DNA of 64,000 nt, taken from the NCBI RefSeq assembly GCF_014705655.1, contig NZ_JACXIY010000014.1, positions 1 through 64,000 of the forward strand, written 5' to 3'. Positions within the stretch are counted from its first letter, which is position 1, and each line of letters opens with the position of its first letter. This stretch comes from Paenibacillus arenilitoris. Lineage in GTDB: Bacteria; Bacillota; Bacilli; Paenibacillales; Paenibacillaceae. The notes beneath the pieces are model-generated. The model saw only the letters and a list, made by a program, of their open reading frames with translations, did not search any database and was not told the DNA's origin. A program made the position numbers and the translations under genes. Below, in pieces: positions 16,604-25,100 of the stretch.

Positions 16604-16781
16604 GGGTATCTTCCTCTCCGCCTCGAAATGAATTAGGGCCTGCCTGCTTCTATTATGGCGCACGGCCGGGCCAGGCTCAATGGATGATCCCGCATATAAA
16701 CTGGACAAATTTGATATTCGCATCCATCATATGCGCGCTTTCCTGTCAAAATCGCTTGTCTTCCCGTGACGATAGCACGAC

Positions 16782-17615
16782 TTATTTGACATCCGACTTG
16801 TTCTTTCGGCTGCTCCTGAACTTAGCGGGGGAAACCCCGTTCCGCTTGCGGAACATTTTGCCGAAGTGGTGCTCGTCGGCGTAGCCGCACGCCGCCGCGA
16901 CGACCTTCATCGGCTCGTCGGTAAGCGTCAAATATTTCTTCGCCTGCTCGTCGCGGACCCGATTCAAGTAAGCTTTCGGCGGCATGCCCAGCTCCCGGAG
17001 GAACAGGGCCCGGAGATGGGAGCCGGAAATGCCGAACCGCGCGGCAAGCTCTGCGATCCTGAGCGCCTCTCCGTAATGCGTATCGATCCATTTGCGAACC
17101 CCGGCAAACGCCTCTTCGAAAGGGTCCGAAGCCCGTCCGGCGACGGACAGGCTTGCGATCAGCGACGCGAGCTCATACCCGATTTCGGCTTGGCGGGCCT
17201 CCCGCTCCTGGACCCAGCAACGCTCGATGTATCTGATTTTCTCGTGGATTTGCCTCTCTTGCTCGGGAGTCAGCGATCGCGCGAGGGGCAGCTGCAGGCT
17301 CTCGATCGGGCCGACCCGGAGCGGCGCTCCGAAATCGCCGAACGTAAGCGCGGCCGCATCCATCAGCAGCATAAGGACGCGAAGCGGCTGCCCGAAGTCC
17401 GACTTCATCTTCAGCCGAAGCCCCGGCTTCAAATACACCATCATCCCTTTGCGCGCCTCGAAGGCGCCTTCTTCCGTCGCAAAGACGCCTTGCCCTTCAT
17501 AAATCCAATACAGGCTGTGGGCGTTCAATTGATGGCGTACGTCCTCCCATCCCGGAACCGGAGGCTTGTCGAGTATGAAATGAATATGGTAGACCACGAT
17601 GCCGGAGCTGTTCAT
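16782..17615 (-). CDS. AraC family transcriptional regulator
   Basis: 277 residues with an N-terminal cupin sensor domain (HSLYWIYEGQGVFATEEG) and two C-terminal helix-turn-helix motifs (LRIAELAARFGISGSHLR; MKVVAAACGYADEHHFGKMF). Start at the ATG 17615. It is divergent from the GH2 glycosidase gene (start 17756) and upstream of the Gfo/Idh-isomerase genes on its own strand, so it could control both. Confidence 0.88.
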   Translation of the reverse strand: MNSSGIVVYHIHFILDKPPVPGWEDVRHQLNAHSLYWIYEGQGVFATEEGAFEARKGMMVYLKPGLRLKMKSDFGQPLRVLMLLMDAAALTFGDFGAPLRVGPIESLQLPLARSLTPEQERQIHEKIRYIERCWVQEREARQAEIGYELASLIASLSVAGRASDPFEEAFAGVRKWIDTHYGEALRIAELAARFGISGSHLRALFLRELGMPPKAYLNRVRDEQAKKYLTLTDEPMKVVAAACGYADEHHFGKMFRKRNGVSPAKFRSSRKNKSDVK

Positions 17616-17638
17616 GCGCTAGTCCCTTCTCTGTTGAT

Positions 17639-17713
17639 TTTGACCAATAAAGCTGTTTTTTTGCCCTGTAAAACGGCGAACGCGTTTGTTACACTGATTG
17701 TAATTTGACCAAT
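17639..17713. promoter_or_regulatory. Pair of TTTGACCAAT direct repeats between AraC and GH2 genes
   Basis: The same 10 bases occur at 17639-17648 and 17704-17713, 65 bases apart, in the divergent intergenic region. AraC-type proteins often bind separated direct repeats. Confidence 0.35.
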
Positions 17714-17755
17714 TCCAAGCTGTCAATCAAGCAGCGGCAAGAAGGAGTGACGGCA

Positions 17756-19453
17756 TTGCTTCGTTTATTCAACACGCACAAAGTACGCAAGTTCGAATCG
17801 CTTGAGGGCGAATGGTCTTTCCGGCCGGTCCCGGACGGCGCTCAGGCGGCCGGCGTTGGCGGACGCGAATTCAAGATGCCGGTTCCGGGATGCTGGGAAA
17901 GCCACCCGCGCTTCGCAAGCTACCAAGGAAAGGCCGTCTACCGGAGGGAAGTGGAGATCGAGCGGGATACGGCGGTTCGCCTCTGCTTCCAAGGCGTCAG
18001 CCATACGGCGGACGTTTATTTCGACGGCCGCCATGTCGCCCATCATTACAATGCGTATACGCCGTTCAGCGCCGTGGTGAGCGGGGTCACGGCAGGGACG
18101 CACGAGCTCGTCGTCGAGGTTGACAACGGCTTCGGCGAAGCATCCGCGCTGCATGTACCGAACGACTACTATACGTACGGCGGGCTGATCCGCCCGGTAT
18201 CGCTCGAATACGTGAACGAGCTTTTCATCGAGCGGATCGCTTTCACGCCTTCGATGGCGAAGGACGGCTGGCAGGCCGATATTGCCGTCTACGTGCGCAA
18301 CATCGGCGCAAGCGCGAAGAACGTGCAGCTTGCGGGCGACCTCGCCGGCGTTCGCTTTCGGACCGGTGACGAGCGAATCGAAGCCGGGCAGACCAAAGCG
18401 GTCTCCGTCCGGCTGCCGTCCGTCGATGCCGCCGCCTGGTCGCCCGCCGATCCGCGGCTCTACCTGCTCGGCGTGCGGCTGTTCGCCGATGGCGGCGCTG
18501 AGCCGGTCGACGACCTGATCGAGCGCGTCGGCTTCCGTACGGTAACGACGCGCGGCGGCCGGATCCAGCTGAACGGGGAAGACATCGAGCTGAAAGGCTT
18601 CAACCGGCACGAGGACCATCCGCTCGTCGGCGCGTCGTTCCCTTATCAGCTGATGGTCCACGATTTGGAGCTGATGGCGGAAGCCGGCGCGAATGCCGTC
18701 CGGACGAGCCACTATCCGAACGACGAGCGGTTTTTGGATTTATGCGACGAACGCGGCTTGCTCGTTTGGGAGGAAAACCATGCGCGCGGCCTCAGCCTGG
18801 CGCAGATGCAAAATCCGAATTTCGAGCGGCAGTGCGAGGATTGCAACCGCGAGATGGTCGAGAGCCATTTTAACCACCCGAGCATCGTCATATGGGCGAT
18901 TCTGAACGAATGCGCAAGCGATACGCCGGAGGGCAGAGTCATGTATAAGAAGCAGCTCGAGCAAATCCGGGAGCTGGACGGCTCAAGACCGCTGACGTTC
19001 GCCAGCCACCACCGCGACCGGGAGCTGTGCTTCGATCTTGCCGATATCGTATCGTTCAACTTATATCCATTGTGGTATGGCGACGAGGATCCGGGCGAGC
19101 TGTGCGACCTGGCGAGAGGCTGGGCCGACGAACTCGGCGGGCTCGGGAAGCCGATGATCATGAGCGAGTTCGGCGGAGACGGCCATTACGGGCTTCGCGA
19201 TCCGATCGTCCGCATGAAAGGGTCGGAGGAGCGTCATGCCGACATTATCGAGAGCAATCTGGACGCCTATACGAAGCGGCCGTTCATCTCCGGCATGTTC
19301 ATCTGGCAGTTTTGCGATTGCCGCGTATCGGAAGGCAACGGCTGGCTTCTGTCCCGCGCGGGCACCCAGAACAGCAAGGGCATCGTCGACCGCTACCGCA
19401 GGCCGAAGCTCGCCTTCGACGTCGTGAAGAAGCATTTTCGCCGGGATGGCTGA
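17756..19453 (+). CDS. GH2 beta-glycosidase (beta-galactosidase/beta-glucuronidase family)
   Basis: 565 residues: sugar-binding jelly roll (about 1-155), Ig-like domain (156-262), TIM barrel (263-565). Catalytic residues are visible: acid/base Glu385 in AILNECAS and nucleophile Glu471 in MSEFGG. At under 600 residues it resembles beta-glucuronidase-size enzymes rather than LacZ. No signal peptide, so intracellular. The start is the TTG at 17756, 8 bases after GAAGGAG, giving MLRLFNTHKVRKFESLEG; an upstream TTG lacks a binding site. The WEENHARG segment after the second strand is part of the active-site loop. Divergent from an AraC regulator. Confidence 0.9.
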   Translation: MLRLFNTHKVRKFESLEGEWSFRPVPDGAQAAGVGGREFKMPVPGCWESHPRFASYQGKAVYRREVEIERDTAVRLCFQGVSHTADVYFDGRHVAHHYNAYTPFSAVVSGVTAGTHELVVEVDNGFGEASALHVPNDYYTYGGLIRPVSLEYVNELFIERIAFTPSMAKDGWQADIAVYVRNIGASAKNVQLAGDLAGVRFRTGDERIEAGQTKAVSVRLPSVDAAAWSPADPRLYLLGVRLFADGGAEPVDDLIERVGFRTVTTRGGRIQLNGEDIELKGFNRHEDHPLVGASFPYQLMVHDLELMAEAGANAVRTSHYPNDERFLDLCDERGLLVWEENHARGLSLAQMQNPNFERQCEDCNREMVESHFNHPSIVIWAILNECASDTPEGRVMYKKQLEQIRELDGSRPLTFASHHRDRELCFDLADIVSFNLYPLWYGDEDPGELCDLARGWADELGGLGKPMIMSEFGGDGHYGLRDPIVRMKGSEERHADIIESNLDAYTKRPFISGMFIWQFCDCRVSEGNGWLLSRAGTQNSKGIVDRYRRPKLAFDVVKKHFRRDG

Positions 19454-19458
19454 AAAAA

Positions 19459-19497
19459 GAAGACTCCTTCCCTGTTGCATAGGGGTGGAGTCTTCTT
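19459..19497. terminator. Bidirectional terminator between GH2 gene and small-gene cluster
   Basis: GAAGACTCC (19459-19467) pairs with GGAGTCTTC (19487-19495). T-rich sequence follows on the + strand and six T on the minus strand. Confidence 0.85.
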
Positions 19498-19508
19498 TCG
19501 TTTCGGAC

Positions 19509-19787
19509 TTAGTCGACGTAACCGGCTACGCCCTTGTCCATCAAGTAATCCATCTCCGCGTCGAGGATCGCTTCGACAGTCAGCTCGCTTGCTTTCACGT
19601 CCGGCCGGCCGAGAATATAATCGACCAGCTCGTCGCTGTCGATCTCGACCTCGCCGTTCTTGTCCTCCTTGGCGCCGTTGATGTAGGCCTGCTCATGCTT
19701 CAGGACGAGCTTGATCAGATTCTCGTCGGCATCCGTCTCCGCCGCGATATGCGCGATCAGCTCGCGCTCGTTTATTTGTTCGCTCAT
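19509..19787 (-). CDS. Acidic hypothetical protein, 92 residues
   Basis: Highly acidic, helical-looking protein with the repeated pattern D-E-L-V-x-Y-I-L and no cysteine. I do not recognise the family; the length and composition resemble conserved hypothetical proteins of Paenibacillaceae. A good AAAGGAG ribosome binding site lies 10 bases before the ATG, overlapping the TAA stop of the upstream 49-residue gene, so the two are translated together. Ends at a bidirectional terminator. Confidence 0.7.
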   Translation of the reverse strand: MSEQINERELIAHIAAETDADENLIKLVLKHEQAYINGAKEDKNGEVEIDSDELVDYILGRPDVKASELTVEAILDAEMDYLMDKGVAGYVD

Positions 19788-19802
19788 TGTTCGACATCTC
19801 CT

Positions 19803-19952
19803 TTAGTGTAGGCTCGCCCTATTGTACCACAACGGCGGCGCGGTCCATTCCTTTTGGCCGGCTTTGACCGTCTTGCCGCCGATAAAGAACGAGACGAAAC
19901 CGATATGCAGGATGACCATCCATCGCCTGGGCGTAGTCGGCAGTTTTCTCAT
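19803..19952 (-). CDS. Small single-pass membrane protein, 49 residues
   Basis: Basic N-terminus (MRKLPTTPRRW) followed by one hydrophobic helix (MVILHIGFVSFFIGG) and a polar C-terminus ending in a WTAPPLWYN segment. GGAGAGGG lies 7 bases upstream of the ATG, and the TAA overlaps the ribosome binding site of the 92-residue gene. The tight fit into a three-gene row supports it as real. Function unknown. Confidence 0.6.
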   Translation of the reverse strand: MRKLPTTPRRWMVILHIGFVSFFIGGKTVKAGQKEWTAPPLWYNRASLH

Positions 19953-19968
19953 GGCGCGTCCCTCTCCG

Positions 19969-20127
19969 CTACTCGACTTCCTTCATCATCAACTTCTCCA
20001 TCGTCGTCATGCGCGCGCGCAGCTGCTCGAGCTCCGCGAGCATTTTGTCCTGGCCGGCTTTTAAGCTCCTGCTGGGCGAGAACCGCGTTTTCCGCGAGAC
20101 TGCGGTACTCTTCGTCGGTTGCTTCAT
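19969..20127 (-). CDS. Small coiled-coil protein, possibly a frameshifted remnant
   Basis: 52 codons. The last ~25 residues (KMLAELEQLRARMTTMEKLM and on to KEVE) are an obvious coiled coil. The first ~28 are Ser/Arg-rich and unlike protein. In the neighbouring frame the same bases read YRSLAENAVLAQQEL, which continues the coiled-coil character. A single frameshift near 20055 would join the two into one coherent helix, so the gene may be damaged or there may be a sequencing error. It sits 16 bases upstream of the 49-residue gene. Confidence 0.4.
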   Translation of the reverse strand: MKQPTKSTAVSRKTRFSPSRSLKAGQDKMLAELEQLRARMTTMEKLMMKEVE

Positions 20128-20170
20128 CGCCTTCCCGTCCTCCGACTGCTCCAGCTTGCCGGCGCAAGCC

Positions 20171-20354
20171 TATGCTGGATTTCTTCCAGCATAAGAGCAG
20201 GTTTACGTCCCGTTTGGCCGCTATACTGGATTTCATCCAGCAAAAAAGGCCGCAGTCCCCAGTAAAAGGCCTCGAACCCGCAAAGTTACTGCAAAAAATA
20301 CAGGATAGAGCGAAAATGTGACGCGATGCGCGAAAGTTACTGTACAAAATCCAG
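20171..20354. repeat. Four-dyad array D (TGCTGGA-N5-TCCAGCA family)
   Basis: Dyads are centred at 20182, 20233, 20296 and 20347: spacings of 51, 63 and 51 bases. The first is a perfect TATGCTGGA-N5-TCCAGCATA. The first two read GGATTT on the + strand, the last two AAAT-CC or AAATAC, so the pairs face opposite ways. The array lies downstream of the ABC exporter operon. Confidence 0.85.
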
Positions 20355-20417
20355 CATAGACAGGCAATCTGTCGCGGGGCGGCGAGGCGGCGGGGCCGCG
20401 GGGCGCTCAGCCCCGAA

Positions 20418-22157
20418 TTACGCTTCCTGCAAATGCTGGCTGTCGTGAAGCTGCGCGTACAGTCCGCCCCGCGCCAGCAGCTCCTCGTGCGTGCCCCGCT
20501 CCGCGATTTCGCCGTCCTTGATGAACAGAATCGTATCCGCGCGGCGAATCGTGCTGAGGCGGTGGGCGATGACGAAGCTCGTTCTCTCCTTCAGCAGCCG
20601 CTTCAACGCTTCCTGGATTTGCAGCTCCGACAGCGTGTCGACGCTGCTCGTCGCCTCGTCGAGGATGAGCAGCGTCGGATCGGACAAAAGGGCGCGGGCG
20701 ATCGTAATGAGCTGCCGCTGGCCGTGGCTGACGTTGCCGCCCTCCGCCGACAGCACCGTATCGTAGCCTTCCGGCAGCTTCATGATGAAGCCGTGCGCGT
20801 TCGCCTGTACCGCGGCCTCCTCCACCTCCGCGTCCGTCGCGTCCAATAGGCCGTAACGGATATTGTCGCGGATCGTTCCCGCGAACAGATGCGCGTCCTG
20901 CAGCACGATGCCAAGCTGGCTGCGCAGCTTGTTTTTGTCCCAATCGCGGATATCCTTGTCGTCGATCAGAATTTGGCCTTCCCGGATTTCGTAGAATCGT
21001 CCGATCAGGTTCACGATCGTCGTCTTGCCCGCGCCCGTCGGCCCGACCAGAGCGATCGTCTCCCCGGGACGCGCGGTGAAGCTGATATCCCGCAAAGCCG
21101 CCGCGCCCTCGCCGTATCCGAAGCCGACCCGGCGGAATTCCACCTTGCCGGCTACCGTCGATGCCTCCTCGCCTCCATTCGCACCGTCATACTCCGAAGG
21201 AATATCCATCATTTCGAACACGCGCTCGGCTCCCGCAATGCCCGATTGAATCAGGTTGTACTGATTCGCGACCTCGTTCAGCGGGCCGCTGAACTGCCGG
21301 GAATACGCGAGGAAGCTGATGATGACGCCGACGGTCGCCTGGTCGCGAACGGCGAGCCAGCCGCCGACGCCGGCAATGATCAGATAGCTGATATGGCCGA
21401 ACATATTCATGAAGGGCCCCATCGAGCCGGAATAAATTTGCGCCTTGATGCCGACCTTCTTCAGCTTGGCGTTCGACTCGCCGAACCGCGCGGCCGTTCG
21501 CTCCTCCTGGCGGAACAGCCGGGCGACCCTCTGCCCGGACACCGCCTCCTCGATGAAGCCGTTCAAGGAGCCGAGCTCCTGCTGCTGACCCTTGAACTGC
21601 CGCTGGGTCGCCTTCGCGATGCGCTTCGAGACGAAGACGATAAGCGGAATGACGACCAGCGCGACAAGCGTCAGCCAGACGTTCAGGAGCAGCATCATCG
21701 CGAAGGAGCCGAGCAGCATGATGACGCTCGAAATGATTTGAATCAAGCTCTGATTCAGCGTGTTGGTTACGTTGTCGATATCGTTCGTCGTCCGGCTCAT
21801 CAGCTCGCCGTGGCTTTTGGACGCGAAGAACGGAAGCGGCAGCTTCTGTAAATGAACGAATAAATCGCCCCGCAGGCGCCATACCGTCCGCTGGGACACG
21901 TCCGCCAGCAAATTCGCCTGCAGCCAGCCTACGGCGCTTCCCGCTCCGTATACGCCAAGCATGAGCAGGCATAGCGCCAGAAGGCCGTCGTATTGCCGCG
22001 CAATAATATAATCGTCAAGCGCTACGCCGATCAAATAAGGCCCCGCAAGCGCGAGCCCGGCCGCGGCTGCGGTTAGCAGAATAATCGCGATCAGCTTCAC
22101 GCGCTGATAGGCTAAGTAGGAACCTAGTCTCTTCAAGGTGGAAATCGTCTGATTCAT
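20418..22157 (-). CDS. Heterodimeric ABC exporter, subunit with intact catalytic glutamate
   Basis: 579 residues: six membrane helices (about 1-320) fused to an ATPase domain. Walker A GPTGAGKTT starts at 372, the signature is degenerate VSHGQ at 476-480, and Walker B LLILDEATSSVD has catalytic Glu501 and H-loop His532. It starts 3 bases after the stop of its partner. In heterodimeric exporters of the TM287/288 and BmrCD type one ATP site is degenerate; the odd signature here pairs with the Asp502/Gln533 subunit next door, as expected. Predicted to export drugs, lipids or peptides. Confidence 0.92.
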   Translation of the reverse strand: MNQTISTLKRLGSYLAYQRVKLIAIILLTAAAAGLALAGPYLIGVALDDYIIARQYDGLLALCLLMLGVYGAGSAVGWLQANLLADVSQRTVWRLRGDLFVHLQKLPLPFFASKSHGELMSRTTNDIDNVTNTLNQSLIQIISSVIMLLGSFAMMLLLNVWLTLVALVVIPLIVFVSKRIAKATQRQFKGQQQELGSLNGFIEEAVSGQRVARLFRQEERTAARFGESNAKLKKVGIKAQIYSGSMGPFMNMFGHISYLIIAGVGGWLAVRDQATVGVIISFLAYSRQFSGPLNEVANQYNLIQSGIAGAERVFEMMDIPSEYDGANGGEEASTVAGKVEFRRVGFGYGEGAAALRDISFTARPGETIALVGPTGAGKTTIVNLIGRFYEIREGQILIDDKDIRDWDKNKLRSQLGIVLQDAHLFAGTIRDNIRYGLLDATDAEVEEAAVQANAHGFIMKLPEGYDTVLSAEGGNVSHGQRQLITIARALLSDPTLLILDEATSSVDTLSELQIQEALKRLLKERTSFVIAHRLSTIRRADTILFIKDGEIAERGTHEELLARGGLYAQLHDSQHLQEA

Positions 22158-22160
22158 GTC

Positions 22161-23909
22161 TTACGCTCCTTGCTGGGATCCTTGCTGGGATAAGGCAATT
22201 TGCCGATACAGGCCGCTTTGCCGAAGCAGCTCCCGGTGCGTGCCGGAAGCCGTAATCCGGCCGTCCTCGAGCACGAGAATCCGGTCCGCCGCTTCGACGG
22301 ACGCGATGCGCTGCCCGATAATGAGACAGGTGCTGTCCTTCATGATCGTCTGCAGCGACTTCCGGATGAGCAGATCGGTCTTCAAATCGACCGCGCTCGT
22401 GCAATCGTCGAAAATAACGATTCGCGGCTTAAGAAGCAGCGTTCTTGCGATCGACAGCCGCTGCTTCTGCCCGCCGGACAGATTGACGCCCCGCTGCCCG
22501 AGGACGGTATCGTAGCCCCGCTCCAGCTTCGCGATGAACTCATGCGCCTCGGCGGCTCTGGCTGCCGCCTCGATTTCCTCCATCGTCGCCTCCGGCTTGC
22601 CGTAGCCGATGTTCTCCCTAATCGTCCCGCTGAACAGGTGCGCCTGCTGCAGCACCATGCCGACGTGGCGGTGCAGCTCGGCGGGATCGATCTCGCCGAT
22701 CGGCCGCGAATCGATGCGGACGACGCCTTCGGTCGCGTCGTAGAGGCGCGGGACCAGAGCGGCCAGCGTCGACTTGCCCGAGCCGTTCACGCCGACGATG
22801 CCGATCGTCTCGCCGGGCTCCGCCGTGAAATGGATATCGCGCAGCACCGCGCTCGCGATGTCCCCGTCGTAGCTGAAGCTGACATGCTCGAAGGTCAAGC
22901 GGCCTTCGCATATTGCCGGGGAAGCCGCGTGCCGTTCCGCCGGTTCCATTCCCGGCGCCGCCTTGTCCTCGGGCGCGGCCAACAGCTCGTTGATCCGGTC
23001 GGCGGAAGCCTTCGCGCGCGATATCGTCATGAGCTGGTTGCCAAGCCCGAGCGTCGAGAACAGCAGCTGCGTAATGTACGTCAAAAAAGCGGCAAGGCTG
23101 CCGACCGACATCGCGCCTTGCTCGGAGAGCAGCCCGCCGTACCACAGCGCGGCGACGATGCTGAAGTTCAGGATGATCGACATGAGCGGCGTGTTCAGCG
23201 CCGCGATTCTGGCCGCCTTCAGGCTCGCCTGAAGCAGGCTGCCGTTCGCCCGGCCGAACCGTTCCTCCTCGTAGGCCGACCGGACGAACGCCTTCACGAC
23301 GCGGATGCCGGACAGATTCTCCTGCATGACCGTATTCACCCGGTCAAGCCGTTCCTGCATCTTCGAGAAGAGCGGCACCGTCAGGCGGGTGATCGCGATC
23401 AGGAACGCGGCGAGCAGCGGCAGCATGGCCAGCAAAATAACCGACAGCCGCGGGCTGATCGAGTACGCCATCGCGAAGCTGCCGCACACGATGAACGCGT
23501 TGCGCGCAAAGACGCGAAGGAGCAGCAGCACCAGGTTCTGCATCTGCGTAATGTCGCCCGTCAGCCGGGTAACGACGGAGCCGGTGCCGAACTTATCGAG
23601 GGCGCGCAGCGACAGCGCCTGCACCTTCCCGAACAGCTCCTGCCTCAGGTCGGCGCCGAAGCTTTGCGAGGCGATCGTCGCGAATACGGTGCAGCCTACG
23701 CCCGCCAGCAGCCCGACAAGGGCGGCCAGCAGCATCTTCGGCGACGTTGCGGCGATGTGCCCGAGATCGCCTTTCACGATTCCTTCGTTCACGATGCCGG
23801 CCATCATCTTCGGCTGCAGCAGGTCCATCGCGACCTCAAGCAGCATGAAGAGCGGCGCAAGGACGGCGGGCAGCCAATATTTTTTCAAAAACGAAGCAAG
23901 CTTCAGCAA
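22161..23909 (-). CDS. Heterodimeric ABC exporter, subunit with degenerate ATP site
   Basis: 582 residues, six membrane helices plus ATPase. Walker A GVNGSGKST at 373-381 and canonical LSGGQ at 477-481. In Walker B (IVIFDDCTSAVD) the catalytic Glu is replaced by Asp502, and the H-loop His by Gln533 (IIGQR). These replacements are the hallmark of the non-hydrolytic site in heterodimeric exporters. It starts with TTG at 23909 shortly after GAGGTG. Forms an operon with the following gene. Confidence 0.92.
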   Translation of the reverse strand: MLKLASFLKKYWLPAVLAPLFMLLEVAMDLLQPKMMAGIVNEGIVKGDLGHIAATSPKMLLAALVGLLAGVGCTVFATIASQSFGADLRQELFGKVQALSLRALDKFGTGSVVTRLTGDITQMQNLVLLLLRVFARNAFIVCGSFAMAYSISPRLSVILLAMLPLLAAFLIAITRLTVPLFSKMQERLDRVNTVMQENLSGIRVVKAFVRSAYEEERFGRANGSLLQASLKAARIAALNTPLMSIILNFSIVAALWYGGLLSEQGAMSVGSLAAFLTYITQLLFSTLGLGNQLMTISRAKASADRINELLAAPEDKAAPGMEPAERHAASPAICEGRLTFEHVSFSYDGDIASAVLRDIHFTAEPGETIGIVGVNGSGKSTLAALVPRLYDATEGVVRIDSRPIGEIDPAELHRHVGMVLQQAHLFSGTIRENIGYGKPEATMEEIEAAARAAEAHEFIAKLERGYDTVLGQRGVNLSGGQKQRLSIARTLLLKPRIVIFDDCTSAVDLKTDLLIRKSLQTIMKDSTCLIIGQRIASVEAADRILVLEDGRITASGTHRELLRQSGLYRQIALSQQGSQQGA

Positions 23910-23999
23910 ACGAACACCTCAAACTTTCATCCTATGATTCCTTAGTAGTAAAGCTATTATAACACGGGTCGCCGACCTTGGGTCCGAACAAAAAAAGCG

Positions 24000-24028
24000 T
24001 TGTTTTTGGCGGAAGCGGCTGGTACGAT
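24000..24028 (+). promoter_or_regulatory. Promoter of the riboswitch-folD transcript
   Basis: TTGTTT at 24000-24005 and TACGAT at 24023-24028 with a 17-base spacer place the start near 24035, just before the riboswitch. Confidence 0.55.
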
Positions 24029-24046
24029 AGATTTACCGGATACAAA

Positions 24047-24117
24047 GCTGCGCGTGACTGGCGGAACATGGGGAACCATGAGGGAGCGCGCGGATATAAG
24101 AGCCGTACGCCTGGGCG
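24047..24117 (+). ncRNA. ZTP (pfl-type) riboswitch aptamer
   Basis: The conserved ZTP/pfl core is readable. GACTGGCG is followed by a CATGG/CCATG hairpin, then the GGGAGC side, a variable linker, and the pseudoknot arm ending CGCCTGGGCG. A GCGCG/CGCGC helix closes the first half. ZTP (a purine-biosynthesis alarmone signalling low 10-formyl-THF) bound to this RNA turns on one-carbon genes; folD directly downstream is a standard target. Confidence 0.92.
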
Positions 24118-24150
24118 AAGGTAAGGGGACATACCCCTTGCCTTTTTCTG
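24118..24150 (+). terminator. Riboswitch-controlled terminator upstream of folD
   Basis: An 11-bp stem AAGGTAAGGGG / CCCCTTGCCTT with a 5-base loop is followed by TTTTT and a second T-run. It overlaps the end of the aptamer, which indicates transcriptional control. Confidence 0.88.
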
Positions 24151-24187
24151 TTTTTCGAACAATCATTCGAAGGAGCTGAGGTACACG

Positions 24188-25042
24188 ATGACGGAAAAAA
24201 TGATTTTGGACGGAAGCCGGGTTGCCGGCGAAATGAAGGAAACGCTGAAAGGAAGAGTCGAAGCGCTCGCCGCGGCGGGAACGACGCCTTGCCTGGCCAC
24301 GATTCTGGTCGGCGACGATCCCGCTTCGGAGACGTACGTCCGCATGAAGGGCAACGCCTGCAGGAGGCTCGGCATCGAGTCGAGACGGATTCATCTTGAT
24401 CGCGGCACGACGACCGGGCAGCTGACCGAGGCGATTCGAACGCTTAACGACGATCCGCTCGTGCACGGCATTTTGCTGCAGCATCCCGTTCCCCGCCACA
24501 TCGACGAGCGGGCCGCCTTCGAGGCGATCGCCATCGGCAAGGACGTGGACGGCGTTACGGCGCTTGGGTTCGCGCAGAACGCGTTCGGCTTTGCGGCCTA
24601 TCCCTCCTGCACGCCGGCGGCGATCCTCGCCATACTCGATTACTACCGCATTCCGATCGAAGGCAAGCATGCCGTCGTCGTCGGCCGCAGCCCGATTCTC
24701 GGCAAGCCGGTCTCGCTCATGCTGCTGAACCGGAACGCCACCGTCACGACCTGCCATTCCAAAACCTCGGATTTGCCCGGCCTGCTGCGTCAGGCGGATA
24801 TCGTCGTCGCCGCCGTCGGAAGGCCGAGGTTCATTCAGGGGGACTGGATCCGCGAAGGAGCGGTCGTGCTCGATGCGGGCTACAATGAAGGAAACGTCGG
24901 CGACGTCGATTACGACGCCTGCCTCGCCCGCGCGAGCGCCATTACCCCGGTGCCCGCGGGCGTCGGGCCCGTCACCATCGCGATGCTGCTAAAGCATACG
25001 GTGGATGCGGCGGAGAAGGCAGCTGCGACTGCGGGACGGTAA
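24188..25042 (+). CDS. folD: FolD: methylene-THF dehydrogenase/methenyl-THF cyclohydrolase
   Basis: 284 residues, normal FolD length. Active-site Tyr50/Lys54 (YVRMK), the cofactor motif VVVGRSPILGKPVSLMLL, and the C-terminal signature PVPAGVGPVTIAMLL are present. The usual QLPLP segment is QHPVP, so this is a diverged subtype. The enzyme interconverts 5,10-methylene-, methenyl- and 10-formyl-tetrahydrofolate in the cytosol. The upstream ZTP riboswitch and terminator put it under purine/one-carbon control. The gene is monocistronic; a large hairpin follows at once. Confidence 0.93.
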   Translation: MTEKMILDGSRVAGEMKETLKGRVEALAAAGTTPCLATILVGDDPASETYVRMKGNACRRLGIESRRIHLDRGTTTGQLTEAIRTLNDDPLVHGILLQHPVPRHIDERAAFEAIAIGKDVDGVTALGFAQNAFGFAAYPSCTPAAILAILDYYRIPIEGKHAVVVGRSPILGKPVSLMLLNRNATVTTCHSKTSDLPGLLRQADIVVAAVGRPRFIQGDWIREGAVVLDAGYNEGNVGDVDYDACLARASAITPVPAGVGPVTIAMLLKHTVDAAEKAAATAGR

Positions 25043-25058
25043 ACTGCAGCAATGAAAA

Positions 25059-25100
25059 GGAGGGGGTAATTTCAGAAATTGAAATCCCCCTCCATTTTCG
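25059..25100 (+). terminator. folD terminator with embedded dyad A2-1
   Basis: GGAGGGGG (25059-25066) pairs with CCCCCTCC (25086-25093); the dyad ATTTCA/TGAAAT extends the stem. ATTTTCGTTT follows. Confidence 0.75.

Noticed and set aside
22200..23945. 581-codon + strand ORF opposite the ABC exporter
   Set aside because: Antisense shadow with no recognisable domain; the minus strand encodes a complete ABC exporter.
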